Notes: a model not told the origin generated them from the letters alone. Shown: positions 17,887 through 27,958, counted from the first letter of the stretch. The stretch: DNA of 64,000 nucleotides from DATDEW01 sp046590205 (GCA_046590205.1 JBKJTT010000007.1:62001-126000); one strand, 5' to 3'. Made by a program: numbers and translations.

Positions 17887-18399
17887 ATGGAGCTAAAATC
17901 ATTCATCCGCGACATTCCGGATTTTCCGTCACCGGGTATTCTCTTCCGCGACATTACACCTCTTATCGGAAATACTGCAGCATTTGAACATACTTTAGTT
18001 AAAATGGCAGAAGTCGTAAAAGGTGTAGGGTTCGATAAGATCGCTGCTATCGAGTCACGGGGATTTATTTTCGGCGCGCCGCTTGCAAAGATGCTTGGCA
18101 AGGGATTCGTCCCTATTCGCAAGAAAGGTAAACTCCCGTTCAAAACTGTATCTACTAGTTATGACCTTGAATATGGGTCTAACACTCTTGAGATACACGA
18201 GGATGCTCTCAGAAAGAGTGAGCGAGTTCTCATCGTAGATGATGTACTGGCTACAGGCGGGACAGCAAATGCATCGGCACATCTTATAGAGATGCTCGGC
18301 GGAGAAGTCGTAGCGTTTCTATTTCTAATAGAGCTAAGCTTCTTAAATGGAAGAAAAGTGCTCAATAATTATTCTATTCATCGGCTTATTGAATATTGA
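17887..18399 (+). CDS. apt: Adenine phosphoribosyltransferase
   Basis: 170 residues, standard length. Salvages adenine to AMP using PRPP. Family signatures in order: I-R-D-I-P-D-F-P-S-P-G-I-L-F-R-D-I-T-P near 7-25, A-A-I-E-S-R-G-F-I-F-G near 55, the flexible loop R-K-x-G-K-L-P near 78, and the PRPP-binding V-L-I-V-D-D-V-L-A-T-G-G-T near 114. The C-terminal tail has a hydrophobic L-I-E-Y end. Divergent from the methyltransferase operon and alone on its strand. Confidence 0.96.
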   Translation: MELKSFIRDIPDFPSPGILFRDITPLIGNTAAFEHTLVKMAEVVKGVGFDKIAAIESRGFIFGAPLAKMLGKGFVPIRKKGKLPFKTVSTSYDLEYGSNTLEIHEDALRKSERVLIVDDVLATGGTANASAHLIEMLGGEVVAFLFLIELSFLNGRKVLNNYSIHRLIEY

Positions 18400-18482
18400 C
18401 ATTTTCACTAACCCCCGAAACCACTACCTCTTTCAAGCGTAGCTAATATTGTTCTTTTCTTAACCCAATCTCACCAAATCCT

Positions 18483-21104
18483 ATGTACTTTACTCTTTGG
18501 GTACTCTTTACTCTCTTGATATCAACGGCATCAAGTGCCAAAGTTGGGGCCGTACGAATTTCAAGTAAGATCATACTTGATGGTAAGCTCGATGAAGAAG
18601 TTTGGAAAGGTGTACCCTTCACAGAGTTTTTCCAGGAGTTTCCTGATGAGAATGCTGTCGCTACACAGCGCACCGAGGCATGGATAGCATACGATGATAC
18701 AAAGCTTTATATTGCCGCTCGAATGTATGATACTCATCCTGACTCTATCGTTGCTCGTTTGACACGACGTGACGGATGGGCAGGAGCAGATTTTTTTTGG
18801 GTAGAATTTGACCCATATCATGACAAGCGAACCGGCTATTCCTTCGGGATGAGCGCAGCCGGGTCATTCTCAGATGCGACTTTCTCGAATGATGAATGGG
18901 AGGATAATACATGGGACGGTATTTGGGACGGAAAAACACGCATTGACTCGCTCGGTTGGACGGCAGAATTTGAGATACCGTTTTCCCAGCTCCGATTCCA
19001 CAACATTGAAGAACAGGTTTGGGGAGTAAATTTTGCTCGGTTCTTTTCCCGCCGTAAAGAGAGTGATTTTGCTGTCTTCAAACCTCGAAACGGTAGCGGT
19101 TACGTATCACGCTTTCTGGAGCTTACGGGCATAAAAGGCATACCAAGCCCGAGCCGTGTAGAGTTTTTGCCTTACACGACCTTAAAAGAAGAATTCAAGC
19201 CAAAAATAGAGGGCGATCCGTTTCACACCGGGGCGAAATTCTCTCCCGGGGCAGGAGCAGATATCAAAGCAGGTATTGGGAGAAATCTCAATCTTGATAT
19301 GACCATCAACCCTGATTTCGGACAGGTTGAAGTTGACCCGGCAGTAATCAATCTCTCCGATGCGGAGACCATCTTCCAAGAAAAACGTCCATTCTTTATT
19401 GAGGGCTCAAGCAATTTCCGTTTTGGCAACGGCGGAGCAAATTCTTTTGAAAATTATGATTGGTTTGACCCTATTTTCTTTTATTCACGACGTATTGGCA
19501 GAGTCCCTCAAGGCAGGATCCCGTCGGCGGATTATTACGACGCTCCAATAGCTTCGACGATCTATGGAGCTGTCAAACTTACAGGTGACCTCGGCAATAC
19601 TTTTCCTATTGGCATTGTCTCTGCCGTAACACAGCGAGAGTATGCCGACCTTTCCATAGGCGGTACAAAAAGTGAAGCGGAAGTCGAGCCCTTGACCTTT
19701 TATAACGCTCTTCGTCTTCGGAAGGAATATGATGAAGGATTTTGGTCCTTGGGAGGAATGCTGACAAATGTCACACGTTCATTTGATGATCTCTCACTTG
19801 AAACACAGTTGAATAAATCAGGTTCAGTTTTAGCACTTGATGGTTGGTCATTTTTAGACGACGAGAGAGAATGGGTTGTAACGGGTTGGGCTGGGTTAAC
19901 TCACCTGACTGGTACGACGGACGCAATGACTCGAATTCAACGCAACTCTCGCCATTACTTTCAACGTCCTGATGCTTCATATCTCGGAGTTGACTCATCG
20001 GCAACTTCACTCACAGGCTATGGCGGACGGCTATGGCTTAATAAGCAAGAGGGAAATGTTACATTCAATGCCGGACTTGGTTATCTTGACCCCAACTACG
20101 ATCAGAATGATCTTGGTGTAAGTTTCAAGGGTGATCGTCTCAATGGTCATATACAATCCGGTTACAGGTGGACAGAGCCTTCAGGGTTGATGCAGAATGC
20201 TTCTATGAGTGCAGTCGCAGCACGTTCTTTTGATGGTGATGGGAATCCCACTCATATCGGTTATGCTGCGTTCGGCGACCTCTTATTCACCAATTTTTAT
20301 GAAGTTTCCGGACAGGTGAGTTACTTCCCTGAACAAACGTCAAACTCGGCTACGCGCGGAGGTCCTATTATGATTGTGCCTACATGGTTGTACTCTGAGA
20401 TCGGCTTCGACTCAGACGCTCGCAAACGGCTAGGATTCGGAGCAAGTGCATCGTATCAACCTTCTGTTACCGACCATGCTTCTTGGACAGTCGCAGGATA
20501 CCTCGAGTGGCGTGCTTCGAACAACATATTTTTCCGATTTGCACCAAGCTACGATGTCGAAGATAACGATGCACAATATGTAACTACTCTCAAAGACCCA
20601 ACTGCAACAAATACATTCGGCTCACGACATGTCTTTGCGGAATTGGATCAACGAACAGTCTCGGCAAGCATCCGATTTAACTGGACGTTCACACCGCGTT
20701 TAAGCTTCCAGCTTTTCTTACAGCCATTTGTTTCAGTAGGAGAGTATTCTAATATTAAGGAGTTGTCTAGACCCGCAAGTTATGACTTCCTTCGCTACGG
20801 TGATGGTGGAAGCACAATAGAAAAGACAGATGGAGAGTATACTGTTGATCCTGACGGAGCAGGAAGTGCTGCTGCGTTTTCACTTTATGAACCGAATTTC
20901 CACTTTGCTTCGATACGAGGAAACGCTGTTCTCCGATGGGAATACCTTCCCGGCTCGACAGCATATCTTGTCTGGACACAACAGCAATCTGTAGAGTCAC
21001 AATCGACCTCACTTGATGTTGCAAATGACCTTAGAAATGTTTTCTCGTCCGAAGACACAGAAAATATTTTGATGTTAAAGGTAAGTTACTGGTTCAGTTT
21101 GTAA
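18483..21104 (+). CDS. DUF5916 outer-membrane protein with CBM9-like N-terminus
   Basis: 873 residues, signal peptide about 1-19 (WVLFTLLISTASSA). Residues about 25-220 form a CBM9-like domain with I-L-D-G-K-L-D-E-E-V-W, A-W-I-A-Y-D-D-T-K-L-Y-I-A-A-R-M, and W-T-A-E-F-E-I-P-F-S-Q-L-R-F. A DUF5916 region follows with M-T-I-N-P-D-F-G-Q-V-E-V-D-P near 275 and F-F-I-E-G near 305, and then a long stretch of alternating strands ending L-K-V-S-Y-W-F-S-L, as in an outer-membrane barrel ending in an aromatic. Function is unknown; homologues sit in the outer membranes of Bacteroidota. It overlaps the convergent neighbour by 11 bases. Confidence 0.87.
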   Translation: MYFTLWVLFTLLISTASSAKVGAVRISSKIILDGKLDEEVWKGVPFTEFFQEFPDENAVATQRTEAWIAYDDTKLYIAARMYDTHPDSIVARLTRRDGWAGADFFWVEFDPYHDKRTGYSFGMSAAGSFSDATFSNDEWEDNTWDGIWDGKTRIDSLGWTAEFEIPFSQLRFHNIEEQVWGVNFARFFSRRKESDFAVFKPRNGSGYVSRFLELTGIKGIPSPSRVEFLPYTTLKEEFKPKIEGDPFHTGAKFSPGAGADIKAGIGRNLNLDMTINPDFGQVEVDPAVINLSDAETIFQEKRPFFIEGSSNFRFGNGGANSFENYDWFDPIFFYSRRIGRVPQGRIPSADYYDAPIASTIYGAVKLTGDLGNTFPIGIVSAVTQREYADLSIGGTKSEAEVEPLTFYNALRLRKEYDEGFWSLGGMLTNVTRSFDDLSLETQLNKSGSVLALDGWSFLDDEREWVVTGWAGLTHLTGTTDAMTRIQRNSRHYFQRPDASYLGVDSSATSLTGYGGRLWLNKQEGNVTFNAGLGYLDPNYDQNDLGVSFKGDRLNGHIQSGYRWTEPSGLMQNASMSAVAARSFDGDGNPTHIGYAAFGDLLFTNFYEVSGQVSYFPEQTSNSATRGGPIMIVPTWLYSEIGFDSDARKRLGFGASASYQPSVTDHASWTVAGYLEWRASNNIFFRFAPSYDVEDNDAQYVTTLKDPTATNTFGSRHVFAELDQRTVSASIRFNWTFTPRLSFQLFLQPFVSVGEYSNIKELSRPASYDFLRYGDGGSTIEKTDGEYTVDPDGAGSAAAFSLYEPNFHFASIRGNAVLRWEYLPGSTAYLVWTQQQSVESQSTSLDVANDLRNVFSSEDTENILMLKVSYWFSL

Positions 21105-21681
21105 CTATGTTACTTGTGATCAACAACATAATACTTTCAAGAAGAATAGTACGCTCCGCTTGGGTTAAAGTCTCAAGTGTGTAAGGGCGTTCAAGAAGTA
21201 TTTTACTCCCCGTCGAAGTTCTTTGGATAGCTCGTAGGGTATTTGTATTGATATCATTATTGATTGCGAGAACACCGTGTCGTGTACGCTCTAAAATTAT
21301 CTCATGTACCTCTGCACCATCGCTTATATCAATGATGAGATTGGGTTTGCTTTTTCGCAACCGATTCATTGCCCCTAAGGTATAGAACTCACGTACATAA
21401 GTTAGCTTAGCACGCGCTGATTCTGATTCAAGTCTTAATTGCAATCCTCTCAACGGAGATGGTGCTTTGCGTATAGTCTGTTTGTCGTTGTTGCTTTTTC
21501 TATTTTTTAGTACTGAAAGAAATCCTAATTCTCGTACTAGGATGTCAGTAATAATTATGTGTGGTGTATCAACATTATCAATGCTTGATTCAAGGACTTC
21601 TTGATTTCCTAATAGTGACCGCACGATTCCACGTGCTCGCATCGGTATATGTGCAGAGGACACAAGCACAACGATTTTCAT
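21094..21681 (-). CDS. Orphan protein, possibly a degenerate formyltransferase-like fold
   Basis: About 195 residues from ATG 21681 (M-K-I-V-V-L-V-S-S). Frames extend to ATG 21738 and 21759, but these crowd or overlap the divergent gene starting at 21743. The N-terminal strand and the segment K-P-N-L-I-I-D-I-S-D-G-A-E-V, followed by R-H-G-V-L-A-I-N, recall the P-D-L-x-x-x...G-x-I-N-x-H-P core of formyltransferase-like proteins. The catalytic H-P and Asn positions are replaced, so activity is unlikely. A basic stretch (KNRKSNNDKQ) lies mid-protein. The family link is weak inference; otherwise it is an unrecognised protein that looks coding. Confidence 0.5.
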   Translation of the reverse strand: MKIVVLVSSAHIPMRARGIVRSLLGNQEVLESSIDNVDTPHIIITDILVRELGFLSVLKNRKSNNDKQTIRKAPSPLRGLQLRLESESARAKLTYVREFYTLGAMNRLRKSKPNLIIDISDGAEVHEIILERTRHGVLAINNDINTNTLRAIQRTSTGSKILLERPYTLETLTQAERTILLESIMLLITSNIVTN

Positions 21682-21742
21682 CGGCGAGCCGAGTGATTCT
21701 TTGCCGAAGGATTCTGTTATTTTATCTCTATTAAACATATCA

Positions 21743-22576
21743 ATGAAAAGAGTATTCAATCCTAAAGAAATCCCGTTTCACGAAACACATCGGCTTTTAC
21801 TCGGCGGAATTGCTCCCAGACCGATAGCCTTTGTAGGATCTATTGACAAGGAGGGACGACCAAATCTTGCACCCTTTAGCTTCTTTAACGCATTTGGCGC
21901 TAATCCTCCTGTCATTTGTTTTAGCCCGGCTTTCTCGGGCAAGACGGGAGCTCCAAAAGATACGTTTTTGAACGTCCAAGAGACTGGTGAGTGTACTATC
22001 TCTGTGGTGACTTACGATATGGTGCATCAGATGAGCATTGCGTCAGCTCCGTTTGAGAAAGGTGTGGATGAATTCGTTAAGTCTGGCTTCACAAAGCATG
22101 AATCGCAGCTTGTCACGGCTCCTGGGGTTGCTGAAAGCCCCTTTATCATGGAAGCAAAACTTCTCCAACATGTAGATTTCGGCAATTTACCCGGAAGTGC
22201 CAACATGATGATATGTGAAGTTGTCCTTTTTCATATAAGTGACGATGTAATCTCAGATAAGATGGCAATAGACCCCCGTAAAATGGATCAGGTGGCACGA
22301 ATGGGTGGTAGTTGGTATTCTCGCGCGGCTCAAGGTCTTTTTGAGCTCAGACAGCCGACAGCTGCTGCAAATAGCTTCGATATCTTGCCTATTGAGATAC
22401 TAACAAGTTCTATCCTCTCCGGTCAGGACATAGCTAAACTCTTACACATTGACCTGCCTACTTCGTTTGCTACCCATCAGTACGATCCTGCATCGCGTAC
22501 TGAACGGCACACAAGAGCGAAAGAGCTTCTTGAATTTGATGACATCGAATCAGCTTGGAATGTTCTACTCTCATAA
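21743..22576 (+). CDS. Flavin reductase-like (FMN-binding split barrel) protein
   Basis: 277 residues from ATG 21743. The start is H-E-T-H-R-L-L-L-G-G-I-A-P-R-P-I-A-F-V-G-S, followed by G-R-P-N-L-A-P-F-S-F-F-N-A-F-G-A-N-P-P, the FMN-binding signature of the flavin reductase-like domain, then G-E-C-T-I-S-V-V near 84. The domain fills about residues 10-200. The last 75 residues are a variable helical tail. Such proteins bind FMN and may be NAD(P)H:flavin reductases, but no partner oxygenase is adjacent. The open frame reaches 21701, but the family starts near the chosen ATG. A strong terminator follows. Confidence 0.85.
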   Translation: MKRVFNPKEIPFHETHRLLLGGIAPRPIAFVGSIDKEGRPNLAPFSFFNAFGANPPVICFSPAFSGKTGAPKDTFLNVQETGECTISVVTYDMVHQMSIASAPFEKGVDEFVKSGFTKHESQLVTAPGVAESPFIMEAKLLQHVDFGNLPGSANMMICEVVLFHISDDVISDKMAIDPRKMDQVARMGGSWYSRAAQGLFELRQPTAAANSFDILPIEILTSSILSGQDIAKLLHIDLPTSFATHQYDPASRTERHTRAKELLEFDDIESAWNVLLS

Positions 22577-22600
22577 GCTTCACGTTCGATATAGCCAAAG

Positions 22601-22633
22601 AAAAAACCCTTCGCTTATGACGAAGGGTTTTTT
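22601..22633. terminator. Bidirectional terminator
   Basis: AAAAAACCCTTCG pairs with CGAAGGGTTTTTT around a CTTATGA loop, 24 bases after the flavin reductase-like stop. The symmetric A and T runs let it also close transcripts from the giant repeat gene on the other strand. Confidence 0.92.
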
Positions 22634-22758
22634 ATGAACTCTCTCTGACGGTGAAAATTTTTGTGTTAACCCTCGGCTGAGTTCTCGGAGTATCAGGATT
22701 AGTTACCCCGAGAATCTCATGCCGTAGGAACGTCGTTCAATTATTAAGGAACAATCAA

Positions 22759-25700
22759 TTATGGTGTTGGGCGATGAATAATGATCTGAACAACATTATC
22801 ATCTGTCGGTGACGAAGAACGAACCGTCACTGTGCCTGCACCAGCTACTGCATCAAGGAAGCTACGTGATGAAAGTGCGTTGTCAGTAATGTATGTTACT
22901 GTTACATTATCAGTAGCAACTACACCAGGAACTGCGATAACCTGTGATGAATAACCATCAACCGGATCGCCACCTACGCCATCATAGCGAAGTGTACCAC
23001 GTGCGCTGCGAACCCAAGGAATCGAGCGTGATGCAAGATGACCTGTTACGAGAAGATCACCATCAATGATTACTTCGTAGTTGATAACACCAGGAACGTC
23101 TGTTCCAAGCGCATCAATGTTTGCATAATCACCAGCAGCTGTTGTTGTAGGGATACCGTTAACAAGAACGATATGTTCATCATTATCAGCAGCATCACCC
23201 TGGAAGATGTTGTAACCATGTTGGAAGTTACGTGATGTCGAAGCTGATTGAACAGCAACATCAATTACACCAGGATAAGCAACAGGAGCAAGAGGTGCCT
23301 GCCCTGAGGTACCGCCTATGTTATTAGTTACAACATTGACAGCGTTTGCAACACCTACGTTATTAGTATTACCATTCAACTGTGTATTACCAACTACACG
23401 GAGACCATCGTTGATATTTACGTCGCCGCCTGTATTAGCTGTTGAGTTGAAGATAGAGTTTTGAGCGTCTATCGTACCGGTTACAATTAAGTTACCGTTA
23501 TTTGTTGTAGTACCATTGATATTGTTTACACTTGTTATAGAACCGATCGTGTTATTCGAACCGGCTACTGTACCAAATGTATTAGTTGCACCACCAGCGA
23601 TGGTAGCATTACCACCGCTCTGGTTTAGCGCACCTGTAAGGTTCGTTGTACCCGTCTGGTTAATCGTACCATTACTGTTGATACCACCATTGAAGGTAGA
23701 CAACCCTGTGAATGTCGATGTCGTGTTGACGAGCAACGAATTCAAGGTAGCAAGAGCAGTTGTGTTCAACGTTGCGGTCTGAATGTTTCCAGAGTTCGTG
23801 ATACTTGATGATGTGGTAGCACCGATGAGATTCGATGTGCCAGCAACAGTCAAGTTACCAAGAGTTGTGTTCTGCCCAGCAGCTTGAGTAATCGAGCTAT
23901 TGAACTGTGCAGGACCGTTGAAGGTCGAAGCACCTGTCTGTGACAATGTCCCGTTATTTACAATGCCGTTGAATGTTGCAACACCTGTGAATGTCGATGT
24001 CGTATTAACGAGCAGCGAATTCAAAGTAGCAAGACCCGTTGTTCCCAACGTACCAGTTGCAATATTACCTGTATTCGTGATACCATTGGTAACTGTTGCG
24101 CCTGTGACTGTAAGGTCATCAGAGACGTTCACTACACCAGTGCTATTGAAGATGTTACCGCGCTGATCAAGTGTACCGGTATTAATAATACCATTTACAG
24201 TTGACGCACCAGTTACAGTCAAAGTAGCTGTTGTGATGTTGCCCGAATTTGTGATATTGCTTGTTGTAGCAAGACCAGTAACAGTAACAGTGTTCAATGT
24301 TGTGTTTCCACCAACTACGAGTGTTGTTGCAACATTAGCAGAATTCAACGAAGCAAGGCCTGTTGTGCTCAACGTGCCTGTTGCAATGTTGCCTGTATTT
24401 GTTAAACCGTTGGTCGTTGTTGCGCCTGTTACATTCAACGTATTGTTAATGGTTGTAGCACCATTCAATGTTGATGTACCGGTTACAGTCAATGCACCAC
24501 CGATATTTGCTGTGCTTGTTGTTGTCAACGTTGTCGTTCCGATGTTACCCGCATTTGTGATACCATTGGTTGTTGCAGCACCGATAAGGTTTGTTGTACC
24601 GTTAACAAGAAGGTTGTTCGATACAGTAACATTACCGAGTGTTGCTGTCTGACCTGCAAGCTGTGTGATCGAGCTATTGAATACAGCCGGTCCACCAAAT
24701 GTAGAGGTGAAACCAGGTAATACTTCAAACGCATCGTTTACTGTTACAGTACCGACTGAATTGAAGATGTTACCACGCTGATCAAGTGTACCGAGGTTAA
24801 CAATGTTTCCTGATGTCTGTGTACCTGTAACAGTCTCGTTACCATTTACAGTAGTGTTACCGTTAAATACAGTAGTTAGGAATGTATTGTTAGCATTAGC
24901 ACCTAAGCTTGACTGCGTGAACGCTGTCTGAAGGTTGATAGCTGCACCAGGCGTTGTGCACCAGGCACCAAGGTTTTGAACCTGGATGTTCTGTGCGCAA
25001 AGTGTTGCTCCCGGAGGGAAGAACAATGACATACCAATAACGAGGTTATTGACATACGCATTGTTAAGATTTGTGTAACCTGTGATCTTTGCATCACCGT
25101 TAACAATGAACTCATAATCGGTTGGATCAATGAATCCTGAAGGAAGTCCGAAACCAGGACCCGGTACTGTGTTGATCGGGTTGGTATTTGGTATTCCATC
25201 AACGATAACCTTGTTACCGTTACCTGCAGGTAGTGAACCGAAGTTCGAGGTACCATTGAAGCGGTTAGCTGCAAGTGGACCGCCAAAGTTATTGACTGTG
25301 CTTGCTGTGCCAAGATTCAAGTTACCTGTGTTACCGAGTGTACCATTAACCTGGGTATTACCATTGATGGTCGTTAAACCATTAATGTTCACATTCACAC
25401 CATTAATCGTCGATGTTACAGACGATGTCATGGTATTGTTTACACCCTGAAGAAGGTTTGTGCTTACACCGGCTGTACCGAGCGTATTGTTACCTGATGT
25501 GGTAAGGTTACCTGTGATTGAGGTATTACCAACTACGTTCGTAGGACCGTTAATATTATTCGTACCACCAGTGATGGTGTTCGTTCCGGTCGCTGTGATC
25601 GTGTTATTACCTGTTGAGCTGATTGTGTTACCGCCACCAGTGATGGTGTTCGTGCTTCCAGCACCACCAATTGTGTTGGTTGATCCAGCTACTGTACCAA

Positions 25701-27831
25701 AGGTGTTTGTCGTGTTACCGGCAATGTTCGCATTACCACCACTCTGTGTGAGTGTTCCAGTGATCGTCGTGTTTAAGAGCGACGTAGCACCAGATGTTTG
25801 GGTAATGTTACCATTCTGTGTCAATGTACCTGTGTTGTTGATACCACCCTGAAGGTTTGTTAAGCCTTGTGCATCATTCACCGTAACTGCACCGCCGTTG
25901 GTAGCTGACGAGTTACTGATAGCACCCTGAAGATCAGATGTTCCGGTTACAACGAGATTGTTATTGACCGTCGTTACACCAGAGACTGTCAATGTGTTAT
26001 TGATAGCCGTAGGACCATTCAATGTCACATTGCCGCCGCTCTGGTTAAGAGCACCTGTGAAGTTCGATGTGCCAACCTGATTGAATGTACCGTTGCTGTT
26101 AAGACCACCATTTAAGGTCGTCAAGCCGGTTACTGTTGTTGTACCGCCTATCGTCGTGTTGCCCGATACAGCTAATGTGCCACCCAACTGCGAGTTACCA
26201 AGATTCCAGAAGAATCCGTTGTTGCGAAGGTCACCATTGTTGATGAGTTCAAAGTTGGTTACTGCAACATTATTGATAGCAAGTGGCTCTGGTGTACCAT
26301 TGATTGTTACATTTCCAGGAGCTGTAAGATTGAACGTGTTTGTCTGACCATTAAAGGTATTAACACTGCTTGCTGCACCATAAGTGTTGTTCGAACCGAT
26401 AACTGTGCCGAAGTTATTCGTTGCACCGCCAGCGAGCTGAACGTTTCCACCAGTCTGGGTGATCGTACCTGTGAAGGTAGAGTTGCCTGTCTGGGTGAAC
26501 AGACCAACGTGTGCGATGGTCGGAGCAGTGATAGTCGTCGTTCCACCAGCGGTGATACCGAAGGTAGATGCCGAGTTCAAGCTTGTTGTTGAAGAGTTAG
26601 TTGTCAACGCACCCGTCGTGTTGCCGATGGTTGTAGTTGAACCAGCTGTCGAAGCTAAAACTGTTGTGCCTGTCGCCGTGAATGCATCACCAACAAATAC
26701 AACGCCACCGTTAAGTGCGCCTGTATTGCTGATGGTGTTCTGAAGGTCAACTAAGCCGTCAACACGATGGTTACCTACGAAGTAGCTGAAACCTGTTGTG
26801 CGAAGATCACCATTGAGCTGAAGCTCATAGTTAGCGACCGGCGGAACTGCGGGCCCGGTAAGGACCGTTGGTTCTGCGACACCGTTAATGATAACGTTGC
26901 CAGTAAATGTTGAGGTACCTCCAACAGTGACACCTGAATTGAACGTCTGGAGCGCTGTCCATGTGTTCGGGCTCGCAAGGTTAAGACCGATGAAGTCCGG
27001 GAAAGCGAGAAGAGTGCTGTTAACACCGACATTCAAGTTGCCAAGTACGTCCTGATAAAGTCCATCACCGGGAACACCCTGATGGAGTTTCATACCTGTA
27101 ACTGCGCCTGTACCGATCATTGAAGTGATGATACCGTTCGGTGCAACTTCAAGTGTTACTACACCAGTTGAGCCGCCACCTGTCAATCCAGGTCCTGCCT
27201 GAACTGATGTGATGTTGCCAAGTGACCCTGGAAGTAAGCCGATCGTGATCGTCTTAGTTGCAATATTGTTAGTCACCGTAACTGGTGCAATAGCATCAAT
27301 TATGACATCACCGTCGATGATACCATTGATGCTGCCGATAGCTTGTGCAGCCTGTGGCAATACACCGATTGGCAATTTGCCGTTGGCATCTAATGGGAGC
27401 AACATACCCGGTGTGGGTACCTTTGCTACACCAACTCCGCCGACCAACTCTGAATTAAGAGCGTATGGCGCAGCAACGAAAGGCGTACGCGGGTTCATTT
27501 CCCCCGTGCCGTCCACGTTGATACCGAGAAAATACTGCTCATTGAAATCAAGCGTCGCCGGAAGCGTGCCGCTGGTTCCACCAAGCAATATGTTAAAGAT
27601 TCCATCCTTTACTTCTACTAAGCTGCTGGTCTCGGTATATTTCTCGGCACCAGAGGCGTCATAGATCTTGATCGTTAAGTTGACCGTTCCATTTACGGGC
27701 TGGCCAGCCTTGATCAAACGTCCCTGATAGGAAATACTACGCGGGACTTGAGCATTAGCTGTTTGTAAGCCCATGACGGAAAGAAACGCTCCGAGCATCA
27801 AGCTTAACAATATTGAACGACGTGAAGTCAT
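22759..27831 (-). CDS. Giant Thr/Asn/Gly-rich surface repeat protein
   Basis: 1690 residues. Signal peptide 1-27 (cut after T-A-N-A). Residues about 28-130 match the S-I-S-Y-Q-G-R-L domain seen at the start of many long secreted or tail-fibre-like proteins of this phylum, with G-I-F-N-I-L-L-G and A-A-P-Y-A-L-N-S. From about 210 to 1550 it is a run of short strand-turn units of T-x-T-G-x-T-T-x-N-G type, as in a beta-solenoid. Four larger markers with the pattern N-G-x-P...Y-E-x-x-x-N-G-D-L are spaced irregularly near 335, 530, 915 and 1590. The C-terminal 120 residues are non-repetitive. No T9SS sorting domain is seen. Likely an extracellular fibre or adhesin; the role is inference. Confidence 0.85.
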   Translation of the reverse strand: MTSRRSILLSLMLGAFLSVMGLQTANAQVPRSISYQGRLIKAGQPVNGTVNLTIKIYDASGAEKYTETSSLVEVKDGIFNILLGGTSGTLPATLDFNEQYFLGINVDGTGEMNPRTPFVAAPYALNSELVGGVGVAKVPTPGMLLPLDANGKLPIGVLPQAAQAIGSINGIIDGDVIIDAIAPVTVTNNIATKTITIGLLPGSLGNITSVQAGPGLTGGGSTGVVTLEVAPNGIITSMIGTGAVTGMKLHQGVPGDGLYQDVLGNLNVGVNSTLLAFPDFIGLNLASPNTWTALQTFNSGVTVGGTSTFTGNVIINGVAEPTVLTGPAVPPVANYELQLNGDLRTTGFSYFVGNHRVDGLVDLQNTISNTGALNGGVVFVGDAFTATGTTVLASTAGSTTTIGNTTGALTTNSSTTSLNSASTFGITAGGTTTITAPTIAHVGLFTQTGNSTFTGTITQTGGNVQLAGGATNNFGTVIGSNNTYGAASSVNTFNGQTNTFNLTAPGNVTINGTPEPLAINNVAVTNFELINNGDLRNNGFFWNLGNSQLGGTLAVSGNTTIGGTTTVTGLTTLNGGLNSNGTFNQVGTSNFTGALNQSGGNVTLNGPTAINNTLTVSGVTTVNNNLVVTGTSDLQGAISNSSATNGGAVTVNDAQGLTNLQGGINNTGTLTQNGNITQTSGATSLLNTTITGTLTQSGGNANIAGNTTNTFGTVAGSTNTIGGAGSTNTITGGGNTISSTGNNTITATGTNTITGGTNNINGPTNVVGNTSITGNLTTSGNNTLGTAGVSTNLLQGVNNTMTSSVTSTINGVNVNINGLTTINGNTQVNGTLGNTGNLNLGTASTVNNFGGPLAANRFNGTSNFGSLPAGNGNKVIVDGIPNTNPINTVPGPGFGLPSGFIDPTDYEFIVNGDAKITGYTNLNNAYVNNLVIGMSLFFPPGATLCAQNIQVQNLGAWCTTPGAAINLQTAFTQSSLGANANNTFLTTVFNGNTTVNGNETVTGTQTSGNIVNLGTLDQRGNIFNSVGTVTVNDAFEVLPGFTSTFGGPAVFNSSITQLAGQTATLGNVTVSNNLLVNGTTNLIGAATTNGITNAGNIGTTTLTTTSTANIGGALTVTGTSTLNGATTINNTLNVTGATTTNGLTNTGNIATGTLSTTGLASLNSANVATTLVVGGNTTLNTVTVTGLATTSNITNSGNITTATLTVTGASTVNGIINTGTLDQRGNIFNSTGVVNVSDDLTVTGATVTNGITNTGNIATGTLGTTGLATLNSLLVNTTSTFTGVATFNGIVNNGTLSQTGASTFNGPAQFNSSITQAAGQNTTLGNLTVAGTSNLIGATTSSSITNSGNIQTATLNTTALATLNSLLVNTTSTFTGLSTFNGGINSNGTINQTGTTNLTGALNQSGGNATIAGGATNTFGTVAGSNNTIGSITSVNNINGTTTNNGNLIVTGTIDAQNSIFNSTANTGGDVNINDGLRVVGNTQLNGNTNNVGVANAVNVVTNNIGGTSGQAPLAPVAYPGVIDVAVQSASTSRNFQHGYNIFQGDAADNDEHIVLVNGIPTTTAAGDYANIDALGTDVPGVINYEVIIDGDLLVTGHLASRSIPWVRSARGTLRYDGVGGDPVDGYSSQVIAVPGVVATDNVTVTYITDNALSSRSFLDAVAGAGTVTVRSSSPTDDNVVQIIIHRPTP

Positions 27832-27958
27832 ACCCTTCGTCTCCTATTGTGATTAATTAGTTAAAATACGTATAGTTAAATCAAAAATCGTATTTGTTTG
27901 CTGCGGTAACCAGTGGCGTCTCGTGAGAGAAATCCTTCTTGTAACCGAACTGACTGTG

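Noticed and set aside
22679..22720. TTCTCGG...CCGAGAA hairpin downstream of the giant gene as its terminator
   Set aside because: No adjacent T run, and the strong hairpin at 22601-22633 fits better.
23516..25852. Several Val/Pro-rich open frames on the plus strand inside the giant repeat gene
   Set aside because: They mirror the repeat composition of the minus strand (Thr/Asn codons read as Val/Pro on the opposite strand), lack signals and family matches, and are shadows.
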